DNA of 64,000 bases from Cellulomonas sp. NTE-D12 (GCF_027923705.1 NZ_AP026442.1:2232001-2296000); one strand, 5' to 3'; shown: positions 7,584 to 16,352, counted from the first letter of the stretch. Program-made: numbers and translations. Notes: a model not told the origin generated them from the letters alone.

Positions 7584-8609
7584 GTGCACGCCTTCCCCGA
7601 GCCGGTACCGACCCGACGCGCGGCCGGTCTGATCCTCCCGTCCGTCTCTCTCGGGCTGTGGCAGAACTTCGGCCAGGACACGTCCTTCGACGCCCAGCGG
7701 GCCCTCGTGCTGCGCGCCGTCGACCGCGGCGTCTTCCACCTCGACCTGGCGAACAACTACGGACCCCCGCCCTTCGCCGCCGAGGAGGCCGTGGGTCGGC
7801 TGCTCGACCGGGAGCTCGCGGCGCACCGTGACGACCTGGTGATCACCACCAAGGCGGGCTATCGCGCGTGGCCAGGACCGTACGGGGAGCACGGCTCGGC
7901 GAAGTACCTCCGCGCGTCCCTCGACCGTTCGTTGCGGGCATTGCGGACCGACCACGTCGACGTCTTCTACTCGCACCGGTACGACCCCGCGACGCCGCTG
8001 GCGGAGACGATCGGTGCACTCGCGGGTGCGGTCCGCGCCGGGAAGGCACGGGCCGTCGGCATCTCCTCGTACTCGGCGGACCGGACCCGGGAGGCGCTGC
8101 GCGTCGCCGACGAGCTCGGCATCCGGCTCACGGTCCACCAGTCGGCCTACTCCATGCTGAACCGGTGGGTGGAGCGGCCCGGGAGCGACGGCCGGTCGCT
8201 GCTGGACGTGGTCGGTGACGCCGGGATGGGCATGGTGGCCTTCTCGCCGCTCGCGCAGGGGATGCTCAGCACCCGCTACCTGCACGGTGTACCGGCGGGC
8301 TCCCGCGCTGCACGGGGCGGTCCCCTCCGCCCCGAGTGGCTCACCGAGGAGGCGCTGGGGCACGTGCGCGCGCTGGACGAGATCGCACGGGCTTCAGGAC
8401 GGACGCTGCCGCAGCTCGCGCTGGCGTGGGTGCTGCGCGACCCACGGGTGACGACCGTGCTGGTGGGTGCGCGTACGCCGCAGCAGCTGGACGAGAACCT
8501 GGCCGGTGCGGCGACCGCGCCGCTGACCGAGGACGAGCTCGTCGCGGTCGAGCCTCACGCCGTCGATGCCGGCATCAACCTCTGGGGTTCACGCTCGAGC
8601 GACCTCTGA
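7584..8609 (+). CDS. Aldo/keto reductase, YghZ/MgrA (AKR14) type
   Basis: 341 aa, cytoplasmic NADPH-dependent reductase in a TIM barrel. The catalytic tetrad is visible: Asp and Tyr in FHLDLANNYG, Lys in ITTKAGYRAWPGPYG, His in VDVFYSHRYDP. The block WPGPYGEHGSAKYL and the final SAYSMLNRWVE...GMVAFSPLAQGMLS match the YghZ / L-glyceraldehyde-3-phosphate reductase subgroup, which detoxifies methylglyoxal and related aldehydes; the true substrate here is not certain. Start GTG 7584 sits 7 bases after a TAGCGT hexamer. The 3' end overlaps the convergent nrdR by 21 bases. Confidence 0.9.
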   Translation: MHAFPEPVPTRRAAGLILPSVSLGLWQNFGQDTSFDAQRALVLRAVDRGVFHLDLANNYGPPPFAAEEAVGRLLDRELAAHRDDLVITTKAGYRAWPGPYGEHGSAKYLRASLDRSLRALRTDHVDVFYSHRYDPATPLAETIGALAGAVRAGKARAVGISSYSADRTREALRVADELGIRLTVHQSAYSMLNRWVERPGSDGRSLLDVVGDAGMGMVAFSPLAQGMLSTRYLHGVPAGSRAARGGPLRPEWLTEEALGHVRALDEIARASGRTLPQLALAWVLRDPRVTTVLVGARTPQQLDENLAGAATAPLTEDELVAVEPHAVDAGINLWGSRSSDL

Positions 8610-9155
8610 CGGCGGACCCGGCGGCGTCGGGACCGACGGTCGACCGTCGGCCGGGCTCGCAGCCGGCTCCTCCGTCGCGTCGGGAGCCACGTCGTCGGAG
8701 TCGTGGTCCTCGTGCGCGGCCCGCAGCACGGTGATCGCCGCCTCGAAGTCCTCCAGGGAGTCGAAGCCCTGGTACACGGAGGCGAACCGGAGGTACGCGA
8801 CCTCGTCGAGCTCGCGCAGCGGACCGAGGATCGCCAGCCCGATCTCGTAGGCGTCGACCTCGGCCTGGCCGGACGAGCGGAGCGTCTCCTCGACGCGCTG
8901 CGCCAGCAGGGCCAGGTCGTCCTCGCTGACCGGCCGACCCTGACAGGCCTTGCGGACGCCGTTGACGACCTTCTCCCGGCTGAAGGGCTCGGTGGCGCCG
9001 GACCGCTTCACCACCGCGAGGCTCGTGGTCTCGAGCGTGGTGAACCGTCGTCCGCACTGCGGGCACTGACGTCGACGACGGATCGATGCACCGTCGTCAG
9101 ACGTCCGCGAGTCCACGACGCGCGAGTCGGGGTTCCGGCAGAAGGGGCAGTGCAC
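8589..9155 (-). CDS. nrdR: Transcriptional repressor NrdR
   Basis: 188 aa from GTG 9155. Represses ribonucleotide reductase genes in response to the ATP/dATP ratio. Zinc ribbon with Cys3, Cys6, Cys31 and Cys34 (MHCPFCRNPDSRV, RRRQCPQCGRRF), then the ATP-cone domain from about residue 45 (VVKRSGATEPFSREKVVNGVRKAC). The protein carries an acidic, Pro-rich tail of about 35 residues beyond the usual ~150-aa end, probably disordered. Gene order lexA / LysM / nrdR is conserved in actinobacteria. The last 21 bases overlap the end of the convergent aldo/keto reductase. Confidence 0.95.
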   Translation of the reverse strand: MHCPFCRNPDSRVVDSRTSDDGASIRRRRQCPQCGRRFTTLETTSLAVVKRSGATEPFSREKVVNGVRKACQGRPVSEDDLALLAQRVEETLRSSGQAEVDAYEIGLAILGPLRELDEVAYLRFASVYQGFDSLEDFEAAITVLRAAHEDHDSDDVAPDATEEPAASPADGRPSVPTPPGPPSEVARA

Positions 9156-9282
9156 AGGGGTCCTCTCACCTGTGCCGCCACCCGGGGGCGGTCGGCGGCA
9201 CCGTCGAACGACCCCTCCGACTCGTCGGGGTCGCAGGCGACGCTAAGCGACGCCTGCGGGCCGCGCAAGGAACGAAGGGCCG

Positions 9283-9726
9283 TCAGCCGGCGGCGGGAAC
9301 CACCAGCTCCTCGCCCGCCACCAGGCCCGAGTCGCCCATCCCGTTCAGCTTCTGCAGCTCGACCACCACGTCCCGGACGTCCTGACCGGGACGCGCGACC
9401 GACGCGGCGATGCCCCACAACGTCTCGCCCGGCGTCACGACGTGCCGCTCGACCACCGGAGCGGAGGCGGGTCCGTCAGCCGCTGCCCTGCTCCCCAGGA
9501 CGCCGACGCCGGCCACGAGCAGCAGCGAGAGCGCCGCCACCACGACGCGCCCCCGCCGGGTCAGCCGCAGCGGCCGCTCCTGAGCCGACCGCTCGTCCGC
9601 CGGCGCCGTCGCATCCGGCACCAGCCGGAGGTGCCGCTCCCGCGTCCCTGCGACACCGCGAGGCGCCGCCGCACCAGCCCGGACGGGAACGACCGCCGGA
9701 CGTGCCGTGACCAGGATCGCGCTCAT
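9283..9726 (-). CDS. LysM domain membrane protein
   Basis: 147 aa from ATG 9726, which has GGAGG eight bases upstream; an upstream ATG at 9753 lacks one. A basic cytoplasmic N-terminus of about 60 residues, one membrane segment (VVVAALSLLLVAGVGVLG), then a C-terminal LysM module starting VVTPGETLWGIAASVARPGQD and ending LVAGEELVVPAAG. LysM binds N-acetylglucosamine in peptidoglycan, so this is a probable type II membrane protein facing the wall. It is divergent from lexA. In related genomes a LysM gene next to lexA is often a small SOS-linked division inhibitor (YneA-like); two SOS boxes upstream make that plausible but unproven. Confidence 0.85.
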   Translation of the reverse strand: MSAILVTARPAVVPVRAGAAAPRGVAGTRERHLRLVPDATAPADERSAQERPLRLTRRGRVVVAALSLLLVAGVGVLGSRAAADGPASAPVVERHVVTPGETLWGIAASVARPGQDVRDVVVELQKLNGMGDSGLVAGEELVVPAAG

Positions 9727-9774
9727 GCTGCCCACCTCCGTCGCGGGTGGCACCTCGCGGCGCCACCACCGGAT

Positions 9775-9788
9775 CGAACATCCGTTCG
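9775..9788. promoter_or_regulatory. LexA-binding SOS box 1
   Basis: cgaacatccgttcg matches the actinobacterial SOS consensus CGAAC-N4-GTTYG at every fixed base. It lies 49 bases upstream of the LysM start and on the far side from lexA. A weaker related copy follows directly at 9790-9803 (cgaacgtctgtacg). Confidence 0.9.
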
Positions 9789-9842
9789 TCGAACGTCTGT
9801 ACGATGTCTACCAGACCCGACCGACATCCGTCGAGACACGCT

Positions 9843-9856
9843 CGAACAGGTGTTTG
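9843..9856. promoter_or_regulatory. LexA-binding SOS box 2 on the lexA -35
   Basis: cgaacaggtgtttg matches the CGAAC-N4-GTTYG consensus at all fixed positions. It overlaps TTGAGT at 9854-9859, which sits 17 bases before TACGCT at 9877-9882, a well-spaced promoter pointing at lexA. Repressor bound here would block polymerase, giving autoregulation. Confidence 0.9.
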
Positions 9857-9882
9857 AGTCCGGGTGCCGCGGGCCATACGCT
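9854..9882 (+). promoter_or_regulatory. lexA promoter (TTGAGT-17-TACGCT)
   Basis: -35 TTGAGT at 9854-9859 and -10 TACGCT at 9877-9882 with 17-bp spacing, read directly. Transcription would begin near 9889, giving a leader of roughly 125 bases before the lexA GTG. A second TANNNT hexamer, TACGAT at 9800-9805, lies next to SOS box 1. Confidence 0.65.
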
Positions 9883-10013
9883 CGCTGCACGGCGACAGAC
9901 CATCACCGACCACTGACACGACCCGCGCGGCGCTGGGACCAGGCGGGACGCGGACGGCGGGGTCGGTGGGCGCGACGGTCCGGCACGCCGCCGGCCACAG
10001 GGAGGACAGCGCG

Positions 10014-10760
10014 GTGACGGACAGCAGGCGGACGGACGAGGACGGGACCCTCGCCTCGGTGCACGCACTACCGGACGGCGCCCCCGACGACGAGGGGCTC
10101 ACACCGCGTCAGCGGTTGGTGCTGGCGACGATCAAGCAGTCCGTCGAGGGCCGCGGCTACCCGCCGAGCATGCGGGAGATCGGCGAGGCGGTCGGCCTGA
10201 CCAGCCCGTCGTCGGTCAAGCACCAGCTGACCGTGCTCGAGCGCAAGGGCTACCTGCGCCGGGACCCGAACCGGCCCCGCGCGATCGAGGTGGTCCAGCC
10301 CGACGACTCCCGTGCGGTGCGCATCGGGACGGCGGAATGGGCGGCCGGTCTCGACCCCGACCTGCCGGAGCTGGACCGCACCCCCGGGCCGGCATACGTG
10401 CCCGTCGTCGGACGGATCGCGGCCGGTGGCCCGATCCTCGCCGACCAGGTGGTGGAGGACGTCTTCCCGCTCCCCCGCCAGGTGGTCGGCGAGGGCGACC
10501 TCTTCCTGCTCCGGGTCCGGGGCGACTCGATGATCGACGCCGCCATCTGCGACGGCGACTGGGTGGTGGTACGGCGCCAGCCGGTGGCGGAGAACGGCGA
10601 GATCGTCGCGGCGATGATCGACGGCGAGGCGACGGTCAAGACGCTCAAGCGCACGGACGGTCACGTCTGGCTGATGCCGCAGAATCCCGCGTACGCACCG
10701 ATCCCCGGCGACGACTCGACGGTGCTCGGTCGTGTGGTCAGCGTGCTGCGCAGCCTCTAG
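10014..10760 (+). CDS. lexA: LexA repressor, SOS regulator
   Basis: 248 aa from GTG 10014 (GGGAGGA upstream). Dimeric repressor of the DNA damage regulon that self-cleaves when RecA filaments form. An N-terminal extension of about 28 residues precedes the winged-helix domain (LTPRQRLVLATIKQS to GYLRRDPNRPRAIE). Cleavage site Ala137-Gly138 in RIAAGGP, catalytic Ser172 in RGDSMID and Lys209 in ATVKTLK; the 35- and 37-residue spacings match E. coli LexA, so it should be cleavable. The acidic extension is usual for actinobacteria. The upstream 287 bases hold two SOS boxes and a promoter. A strong hairpin follows the stop. Confidence 0.97.
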   Translation: MTDSRRTDEDGTLASVHALPDGAPDDEGLTPRQRLVLATIKQSVEGRGYPPSMREIGEAVGLTSPSSVKHQLTVLERKGYLRRDPNRPRAIEVVQPDDSRAVRIGTAEWAAGLDPDLPELDRTPGPAYVPVVGRIAAGGPILADQVVEDVFPLPRQVVGEGDLFLLRVRGDSMIDAAICDGDWVVVRRQPVAENGEIVAAMIDGEATVKTLKRTDGHVWLMPQNPAYAPIPGDDSTVLGRVVSVLRSL

Positions 10761-10785
10761 CGCGATCGGCGCACGCCAGGACGGC

Positions 10786-10823
10786 CCTGCGGGCCCGCCG
10801 GTCAGGACCGGCGAGCCCGCAGG
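10786..10823. terminator. Bidirectional terminator between lexA and ldh
   Basis: Stem of nine plus eight base pairs interrupted by one C/A mismatch (10786-10803 against 10806-10823), with the centre closing over CAGG. It lies between the convergent lexA and lactate dehydrogenase genes and overlaps neither. Confidence 0.8.
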
Positions 10824-10829
10824 CGTCGA

Positions 10830-11834
10830 CTAGAACCCGAACTGCCGCGCGACCGACCGCACCGCGTCGGCGGACCGTCGCATGCCCGCGAGCTCGTCGC
10901 TGGACATCGGCACCGGCATCCGCTCGCCCACGCCGTCGGCCGCCACCACGGCCGGGACGGAGAGGCAGACGTCGCTGATGCCGTGGTAGCCCTCGAGCAG
11001 GGACGAGACCGGCAGGATGCGGTGCTCGTCCTTGAGGATCGCCTCGATGATGCGCGAGCCGGCGAGCCCGATGGCGTAGTTCGTCGCGCCCTTGCCCTCG
11101 ATGATCTTGTAGGCGGACTCGACCACGTCGCGGGCGATCGCCTCCCGGACGCCGGCGGTCAGCGGACCACGGTCGCCGAAGCCGTTCCAGTCCAGCAGCG
11201 GCACCGCGCCGAGGCTCGCCGAGCTCCAGAGCGGGATCTCCGTGTCCCCGTGCTCCCCGGCGACGTAGGCGTGCACGTTCTGCACCGCAACCCCGGTGTG
11301 CTGGGCGATGAGGAAGCGCAGGCGCGAGGAGTCGAGCACGGTGCCGGAGCCGAACAGCTGCGACGGCGGCAGGCCGGAGATCTTCAGCGCCGCGTAGGTC
11401 ACCACGTCGACAGGGTTGGTCACCATCACGTAGACGGCGTTCGGCGCCACGCGGACGATGCTGGGCAGCACCTTCTGCACCAGTGAGATGGTCGCCCCGG
11501 CCAGGTCGAGGCGGCTCTGGCCGGGCTTCTGCTTGGCGCCGGCCGTGAACATCACCACGTCGGCGTCGGCGAGGACCCCGATGTCGTCCGAGCCGACGAC
11601 CTCCGCCATCGACATGAACTGGATCCCGTGCGACAGGTCCAGCGCCTCGGCCTCGACCTTCGCGCGGTTGATGTCGAACAGCGCCACGGTCCGCGCCGAA
11701 CCCCTCATCAGCGCGGCGTAGGCCATGGTCGACCCCACGGCGCCCGCACCGACGATCGCCAGCTTCGAGGCCCTGCGGGGAGAGAAGACGGTCCCGTGCA
11801 GGCCACCCTCGTCGATGTCGTCGCTCTCGCTCAC
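10830..11834 (-). CDS. ldh: L-lactate dehydrogenase
   Basis: 334 aa from GTG 11834, preceded by GGAGGAG. Interconverts pyruvate and L-lactate with NAD. The N-terminal Rossmann fold shows KLAIVGAGAVGSTMAYA from about residue 24, the conserved MVTNPVDV, and the catalytic His in VAGEHGDTE. Residues that set lactate rather than malate specificity look LDH-like (GAKQKPGQSRLDL after the coenzyme loop), though sequence alone does not fully exclude malate dehydrogenase. An extra acidic N-terminal segment of about 20 residues is present. Single-gene unit, convergent with lexA. Confidence 0.92.
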   Translation of the reverse strand: MSESDDIDEGGLHGTVFSPRRASKLAIVGAGAVGSTMAYAALMRGSARTVALFDINRAKVEAEALDLSHGIQFMSMAEVVGSDDIGVLADADVVMFTAGAKQKPGQSRLDLAGATISLVQKVLPSIVRVAPNAVYVMVTNPVDVVTYAALKISGLPPSQLFGSGTVLDSSRLRFLIAQHTGVAVQNVHAYVAGEHGDTEIPLWSSASLGAVPLLDWNGFGDRGPLTAGVREAIARDVVESAYKIIEGKGATNYAIGLAGSRIIEAILKDEHRILPVSSLLEGYHGISDVCLSVPAVVAADGVGERMPVPMSSDELAGMRRSADAVRSVARQFGF

Positions 11835-11920
11835 GGCTCCTCCTCGCGGTGCGCCGCGACCTGGCGGCGGCAGCAGGACGTTGGTCACGCCCTGACCGGA
11901 TCACCCCGGTACTCGGAAGG

Positions 11921-14005
11921 CTAGTCGGCCGCCGCCAGCCGTTGCAGCGCGGAGAGAGCGACGTCACGCCGGGTCGTCGTCCAGAACGGCGGCATGCTCC
12001 TGGTCAGGAACGTGCCGTACCGAGCGGTCGCCAGACGAGGGTCCAGGACCGCCACCACACCCCGGTCGTCGACGGTCCGGATCAACCGGCCGGCACCCTG
12101 CGCCAAGAGGAGGCCGGCGTGCGTCGCGGACACCGCCATGAACCCGTTCCCCCCGGCCGCCGCGACGGCTTCCGTGCGAGCCGCCATGAGAGGGTCGTCC
12201 GGCCTCGGGAACGGGATGCGGTCGATGATCACCAGCCGGCAGGTGGCGCCCGGCACGTCGACGCCCTGCCACAGCGACAGGGTGCCGAACAGGCACGTCG
12301 ACTCGTCGGCCGAGAACTGCGCGACCAACGTGGGCAGCTGGTCGTCGCCCTGCAGCAGCACCCGGACGTCGAGCCGCTGCCGCATCGCCTCGGCGGCCGC
12401 CTGTGCGGCCCGGCGGGACGAGAACAGGCCGAGCGTGCGACCGCCGGCGGCGCGCACCAACGCCTCGATCTCGTCCAGCTGAGCCGCTGTGGCGGGCTCC
12501 CGACCGGGTGGCGGCAGGTGCCGCGCCACGTAGCAGATCCCCTGCTTGCCGTAGTCGAACGGGCTCCCGACGTCGAGGCCCCGCCACGGCTGGGTGGCCT
12601 CGTCCCCGTTCGACGACCGCTCCGGGGGGACGCCGGTCTCGACGGCGGGCTGGGCCGTTGCCTCGGGCGGGCCGGTGAGGCCCATCGACCGGGCGACCGG
12701 CTCGAACGAGCCGCCGAGCGTCAGGGTCGCCGACGTCAGGACGGCCGAGCGACCGGCCAGCAGGTTGGTGCGGATGAGTCCGTGCACGGCGAGCGGGGCG
12801 ACGAGCAGCCGCGCCAGGGTGCCGCCGCGACGATCCTCGGAACGGCTGCACCACAGCACCTGCCGGCGGGCGTCCTCCGGGTCGGCCGTCATCCGCTCGG
12901 CGACCTCGAAGAGGGACAGCATCGCGGTGCTGGCCATCTTCACGCCGCCGTCCGGGCCGCCGCCCGCCGCCGCGCGGCTCGGGTCCGGCTTCAGCGCGCT
13001 GAGCAGGGCGCGGGCGGCGTCCCGCACGGAGCCGACCACGTCACGCACGGCCGGTGGCAGGCCGTCGGCGAACCGTGTCTCCGGCAGCTCGACCAGCGTG
13101 GCGGCGAGCGCGCGGCCGGCGGCGTCCAGGTCGGTCGTCGGGACGCCGCCATGACGACGGGCCAGCCGGGCGGCGTGCTCCACGGTCGCCAACGACAGCT
13201 CGTCGGTCGCCTGCGCCGTCACCCTGTCCGTCAGCTCGTGCGCCTCGTCGACGATCAGCACCTGGTGCTCCGGCAGCACGTTCGGCGACCCCGACGCCGC
13301 GATCCCCAGCATCGCGTGGTTGGTCACCACGACGTCGGCCGCCCGTGCCGCGGCGCGGGCCCGCTCCGGGAAGCACTCGTCGACCATCGGGCACGTGGAG
13401 CCCAGGCACTCCAGCGACGTGACGGACACCTGCCGCCACGCCCGGTCGCTCACGCCGGGCACGAGGTCGTCCCGGTCCCCGCTGTCCGTCTCCTGCGCCC
13501 ACTCCCGCAGCCGCACCACCTGCTCACCGAGGCTCTCGCGGCCGGCCTCGGCGTCGGGCGCCGGGTGGTCGGCCGCGCCGCGACGCTCGCCGAGATCGAA
13601 CAGGACGGCGGTGTCGTCCTCCGGGTACCCCCCGGCCACCTTGTGCACGCACAGGTAGTTGTGCCAGCCCTTGAGCAGCGCCGTCGTCGGTCTGCGGGGC
13701 AGCCGGTCCGCCAGCGCGTCGGCCACCAGCGGCAGGTCCCGTGCGACCACCTGGCGCTGCAGCGCGAGCGTGGCTGTGGACACGACCACGCGCTCGTCGG
13801 CCAGCACCGCGTGACGGACGGCCGGGACGAGGTAGCCGAGCGACTTGCCCGTACCGGTCCCCGCCTGGACCAGCAGGTGCTCGCCACGGTCCACCGACTG
13901 GGCGACGGCCTCCGCCATCGCGTGCTGACCGTCCCGGCGAGCGCCGCCGAGAGCCGTCACCGCCAGGTCGAGCAGCTCCGCAACGGGGGGCTCGGGGGCT
14001 GGCAC
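11921..14005 (-). CDS. dinG: DinG-family ATP-dependent DNA helicase (XPD-like, Fe-S)
   Basis: 694 aa from GTG 14005. Superfamily 2 5'-3' helicase that unwinds R-loops and damaged DNA. Walker A AGTGTGKS at 48-55, DEAH box in VLIVDEAHELTD, and between them four cysteines (YLCVHK, LECLGSTCPMVDECF) placed to hold a 4Fe-4S cluster. The C-terminal helicase motif is QGAGRLIRTVDDRGVVAVLDPR. No SOS box is seen upstream, so damage induction is not supported. TACGCT at 14012-14017 lies 6 bases before the start, pointing to a leaderless message. It follows hflX on the same strand with an 87-base gap. Confidence 0.93.
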   Translation of the reverse strand: MPAPEPPVAELLDLAVTALGGARRDGQHAMAEAVAQSVDRGEHLLVQAGTGTGKSLGYLVPAVRHAVLADERVVVSTATLALQRQVVARDLPLVADALADRLPRRPTTALLKGWHNYLCVHKVAGGYPEDDTAVLFDLGERRGAADHPAPDAEAGRESLGEQVVRLREWAQETDSGDRDDLVPGVSDRAWRQVSVTSLECLGSTCPMVDECFPERARAAARAADVVVTNHAMLGIAASGSPNVLPEHQVLIVDEAHELTDRVTAQATDELSLATVEHAARLARRHGGVPTTDLDAAGRALAATLVELPETRFADGLPPAVRDVVGSVRDAARALLSALKPDPSRAAAGGGPDGGVKMASTAMLSLFEVAERMTADPEDARRQVLWCSRSEDRRGGTLARLLVAPLAVHGLIRTNLLAGRSAVLTSATLTLGGSFEPVARSMGLTGPPEATAQPAVETGVPPERSSNGDEATQPWRGLDVGSPFDYGKQGICYVARHLPPPGREPATAAQLDEIEALVRAAGGRTLGLFSSRRAAQAAAEAMRQRLDVRVLLQGDDQLPTLVAQFSADESTCLFGTLSLWQGVDVPGATCRLVIIDRIPFPRPDDPLMAARTEAVAAAGGNGFMAVSATHAGLLLAQGAGRLIRTVDDRGVVAVLDPRLATARYGTFLTRSMPPFWTTTRRDVALSALQRLAAAD

Positions 14006-14011
14006 CGCGTC

Positions 14012-14017
14012 AGCGTA
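14012..14017 (-). promoter_or_regulatory. -10 hexamer TACGCT of the leaderless dinG promoter
   Basis: On the minus strand TACGCT ends 6 bases before the dinG GTG, with no ribosome site between. Confidence 0.6.
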
Positions 14018-14092
14018 GTCGCGGCACGCGTCGACCCGTGCCGGTGCCGCGACGAGCGCGGGCGGGCCCGACCGCCGCGTGGGCGGGCTGCA

Positions 14093-15610
14093 TCAGGCGC
14101 GACGGACCGCCACCGCGTTCAGCTCACCGGCGAGCGTCGCATCGACCCGGGCGCGCAGCCACGTGCCGTCCGGCGTGTGCTCCTCCGCATCGATGTCGCC
14201 GTGCTCGTGCACGCGGCTGACCAGGTCCCCGCGCGAGTACGGCACCACCACGTCGACCGGCACACCGGGGCGCGGCAGCTGGTCCGCGACCAGCTCCATC
14301 AGCTCGGCGATCCCCTCGCCGGTGTGCGCCGAGACCACCACGGAGTGCACCTCGCGGGAGCGGAGGCGGGCGATCGCCTCGGGGCTCGCGAGGTCCGCCT
14401 TGTTCAGCACGATGATCTCGGGCACGTCCATCGCCCCCGGGATGTCGGCGAACACGTGCCGCACCGCGGCGATCTGACCTTCGGGATCCGGGTGCGACGC
14501 GTCCACGACGTGCAGGATCAGGTCCGCGTCGGCCACCTCCTCGAGGGTCGACCGGAACGCCTCGACCAGCTGGTGCGGCAGCGACCGCACGAAGCCGACG
14601 GTGTCCGCCAGCGTGTAGACGCGCCCGTCCGCGGTCTCGGCCCGCCGCACGGTCGGGTCCAGCGTCGCGAACAACGCGTTCTCCACGAGGACGCCCGCTC
14701 CGGTGAGCCGGTTGAGCAGCGAGGACTTCCCGGCGTTGGTGTAGCCCGCGATCGCCACCGACGGCACCGCGTTCCGCTTGCGCGACGCCCGCTTGGTCTG
14801 ACGCGATGGCTGCATCGCGGCGATCTCCCGGCGAAGACGCGCCATCCGGTTGCGGATGCGACGGCGGTCGAGCTCGATCTTTGTCTCGCCAGGGCCACGC
14901 GACCCCATGCCCGCGCCCGCGCCGCCGACCTGACCACCGGCCTGCCGGGACATCGACTCGCCCCAGCCGCGCAGCCGCGGCAGCAGGTACTCGAGCTGGG
15001 CCAGCTCGACCTGCGCCTTGCCCTCCCGGGACTTGGCGTGCTGGGCGAAGATGTCGAGGATCAGCGCCGTCCGGTCGACGACCTTGACGCGGACGACGTC
15101 CTCCAGGGAGCGCCGCTGCGAGGGAGCGAGGTCGCCGTCGACCACGACGGTGTCCGCACCGACCGCCGCCACGAGGCGCGCCAGCTCGGCCGCCTTGCCG
15201 GAGCCGAGGTACGTGCCGGGGTCCGGCGTGCGGCGGTGCTGCAGCAGCCCGTCGAGCACCTGCGAACCGGCCGTCTCGGCGAGGGCGGCGAGCTCGCGCA
15301 GCGAGTTCTCCGCGTCCTCCGCCGTTCCCTCGCCCCACAGCCCGACGAGCACGACGCGCTCCAGCCGCAGCTGCCGGTACTCGACCTCGGTGACGTCCTG
15401 CAGCTCCGTCGACAGACCGGCGACCCGTCGTAGCGAGGTGCGTTCCTCCAGCTCCAGCTGGTCGCCGTCGTAGGTGGTGTGCTCCGCCGCGGAGGACTGC
15501 AGCGAGGCGCCCGCCCGGGCGAGCACGCGTGCAACCACGTCGTCGGCCACCTCCTGCGCGGTGCGCGCCCTTTCAGGCGTCCCGTGGGTGGTGGTCCGGG
15601 GGTCGTTCAC
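14093..15610 (-). CDS. hflX: GTPase HflX
   Basis: 505 aa from GTG 15610 (GAGAGG upstream). Ribosome-associated GTPase that splits or rescues stalled 70S ribosomes. N-terminal nucleotide-binding domain (TYLGSGKAAEL, VVVDGDLAPSQRRSLEDVV), a helical linker containing the GRGPGETK-like segment SRGPGETKIELDRRRI, then the G domain: G1 GYTNAGKSSL, G3 DTVGFVRSLP, G4 NKAD. The C-terminal part is truncated relative to nothing known and ends NAVAVRRA. Length is somewhat above E. coli HflX owing to an N-terminal extension. Starts divergently from the methyltransferase at 15717. Confidence 0.95.
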   Translation of the reverse strand: MNDPRTTTHGTPERARTAQEVADDVVARVLARAGASLQSSAAEHTTYDGDQLELEERTSLRRVAGLSTELQDVTEVEYRQLRLERVVLVGLWGEGTAEDAENSLRELAALAETAGSQVLDGLLQHRRTPDPGTYLGSGKAAELARLVAAVGADTVVVDGDLAPSQRRSLEDVVRVKVVDRTALILDIFAQHAKSREGKAQVELAQLEYLLPRLRGWGESMSRQAGGQVGGAGAGMGSRGPGETKIELDRRRIRNRMARLRREIAAMQPSRQTKRASRKRNAVPSVAIAGYTNAGKSSLLNRLTGAGVLVENALFATLDPTVRRAETADGRVYTLADTVGFVRSLPHQLVEAFRSTLEEVADADLILHVVDASHPDPEGQIAAVRHVFADIPGAMDVPEIIVLNKADLASPEAIARLRSREVHSVVVSAHTGEGIAELMELVADQLPRPGVPVDVVVPYSRGDLVSRVHEHGDIDAEEHTPDGTWLRARVDATLAGELNAVAVRRA

Positions 15611-15704
15611 GCGGTTCCTCTCAGGTCGGTCCCTCCAGGGTCGCACGGGCGATGCGGAGCGGCGAGGCATTTCGCCGTGGGCCGAGCGGCGTGGCGGACG
15701 CCGA

Positions 15705-15710
15705 TAGGGT
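15705..15710 (+). promoter_or_regulatory. -10 hexamer TAGGGT of a leaderless promoter
   Basis: TAGGGT ends 6 bases before the GTG of the methyltransferase gene; no ribosome site intervenes. Confidence 0.6.
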
Positions 15711-15716
15711 CGGCGC

Positions 15717-16352
15717 GTGGGCGAGCAGGAGCACTACTTCACGGCCCGTCCGTCCTCGGCCGCCGAGCGGCGGACGATCGAGGTCGAGCTGGCGGGCAGG
15801 ACCGTCGCGGTCCAGACCGCCGGGGGCGTCTTCTCCCCCGACCACGTCGACCTGGGCACCCGGGTGCTGCTGCGCTCCGTGCCGACACCCCCCGCCTCCG
15901 GCGACCTGCTCGACCTGGGCTGCGGCTGGGGCCCGCTCGCCCTGACGCTGGCGCTGCAGTCCCCCGATGCGCACGTGTGGGCCGTCGACGTCAACGAGCG
16001 GGCGCTCGACCTGGTGCGGCGGAACGCGGCGGCGCTCGGCCTGCAGAACGTCACCGCGGCGACACCGGAGGCCGTGCCCTCCGACGTGCGGTTCGCCACG
16101 GTGTGGTCGAACCCACCCGTGCGGGTCGGCAAGGAGGAGCTCCACGCGCTGCTCCGGCGGTGGCTCACCCGCCTGGAACCGGGCGGCGAGGCCTGGCTCG
16201 TGGTCGGCCGCCATCTCGGCGCCGACCCGCTGCTGCGGTGGTTGCAGGAGGAGCTCGGGCCGGACGTCCGCACGGAGCGGTCCGGCAGCGCCAAGGGGTT
16301 CCGGGTGCTCCGCGCGGAGGCGTCCCGGTCGGGCGACGACGTCGCCCGCTGA
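15717..16352 (+). CDS. Class I SAM methyltransferase, RsmC/16S rRNA G1207 type
   Basis: 211 aa from GTG 15717. Transfers methyl from S-adenosylmethionine. The SAM motif I is LLDLGCGWGPLAL near residue 67, the acidic end of strand 2 is VWAVDVNERAL, and motif IV VWSNPPVRVGKEELH carries the NPP typical of N-methyltransferases acting on bases. This single-domain version matches the small RsmC-like family in Gram-positives (the catalytic half of E. coli RsmC), which methylates G1207 of 16S rRNA. Exact target is inferred. Convergent with dapF, 8 bases apart. Confidence 0.88.
   Translation: MGEQEHYFTARPSSAAERRTIEVELAGRTVAVQTAGGVFSPDHVDLGTRVLLRSVPTPPASGDLLDLGCGWGPLALTLALQSPDAHVWAVDVNERALDLVRRNAAALGLQNVTAATPEAVPSDVRFATVWSNPPVRVGKEELHALLRRWLTRLEPGGEAWLVVGRHLGADPLLRWLQEELGPDVRTERSGSAKGFRVLRAEASRSGDDVAR

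Noticed and set aside
11849..15433. 1194-codon open frame on the plus strand
   Set aside because: It runs opposite dinG and hflX, is low in hydrophobic order and rich in Arg/His/Gln, and crosses two real genes. Shadow frame.
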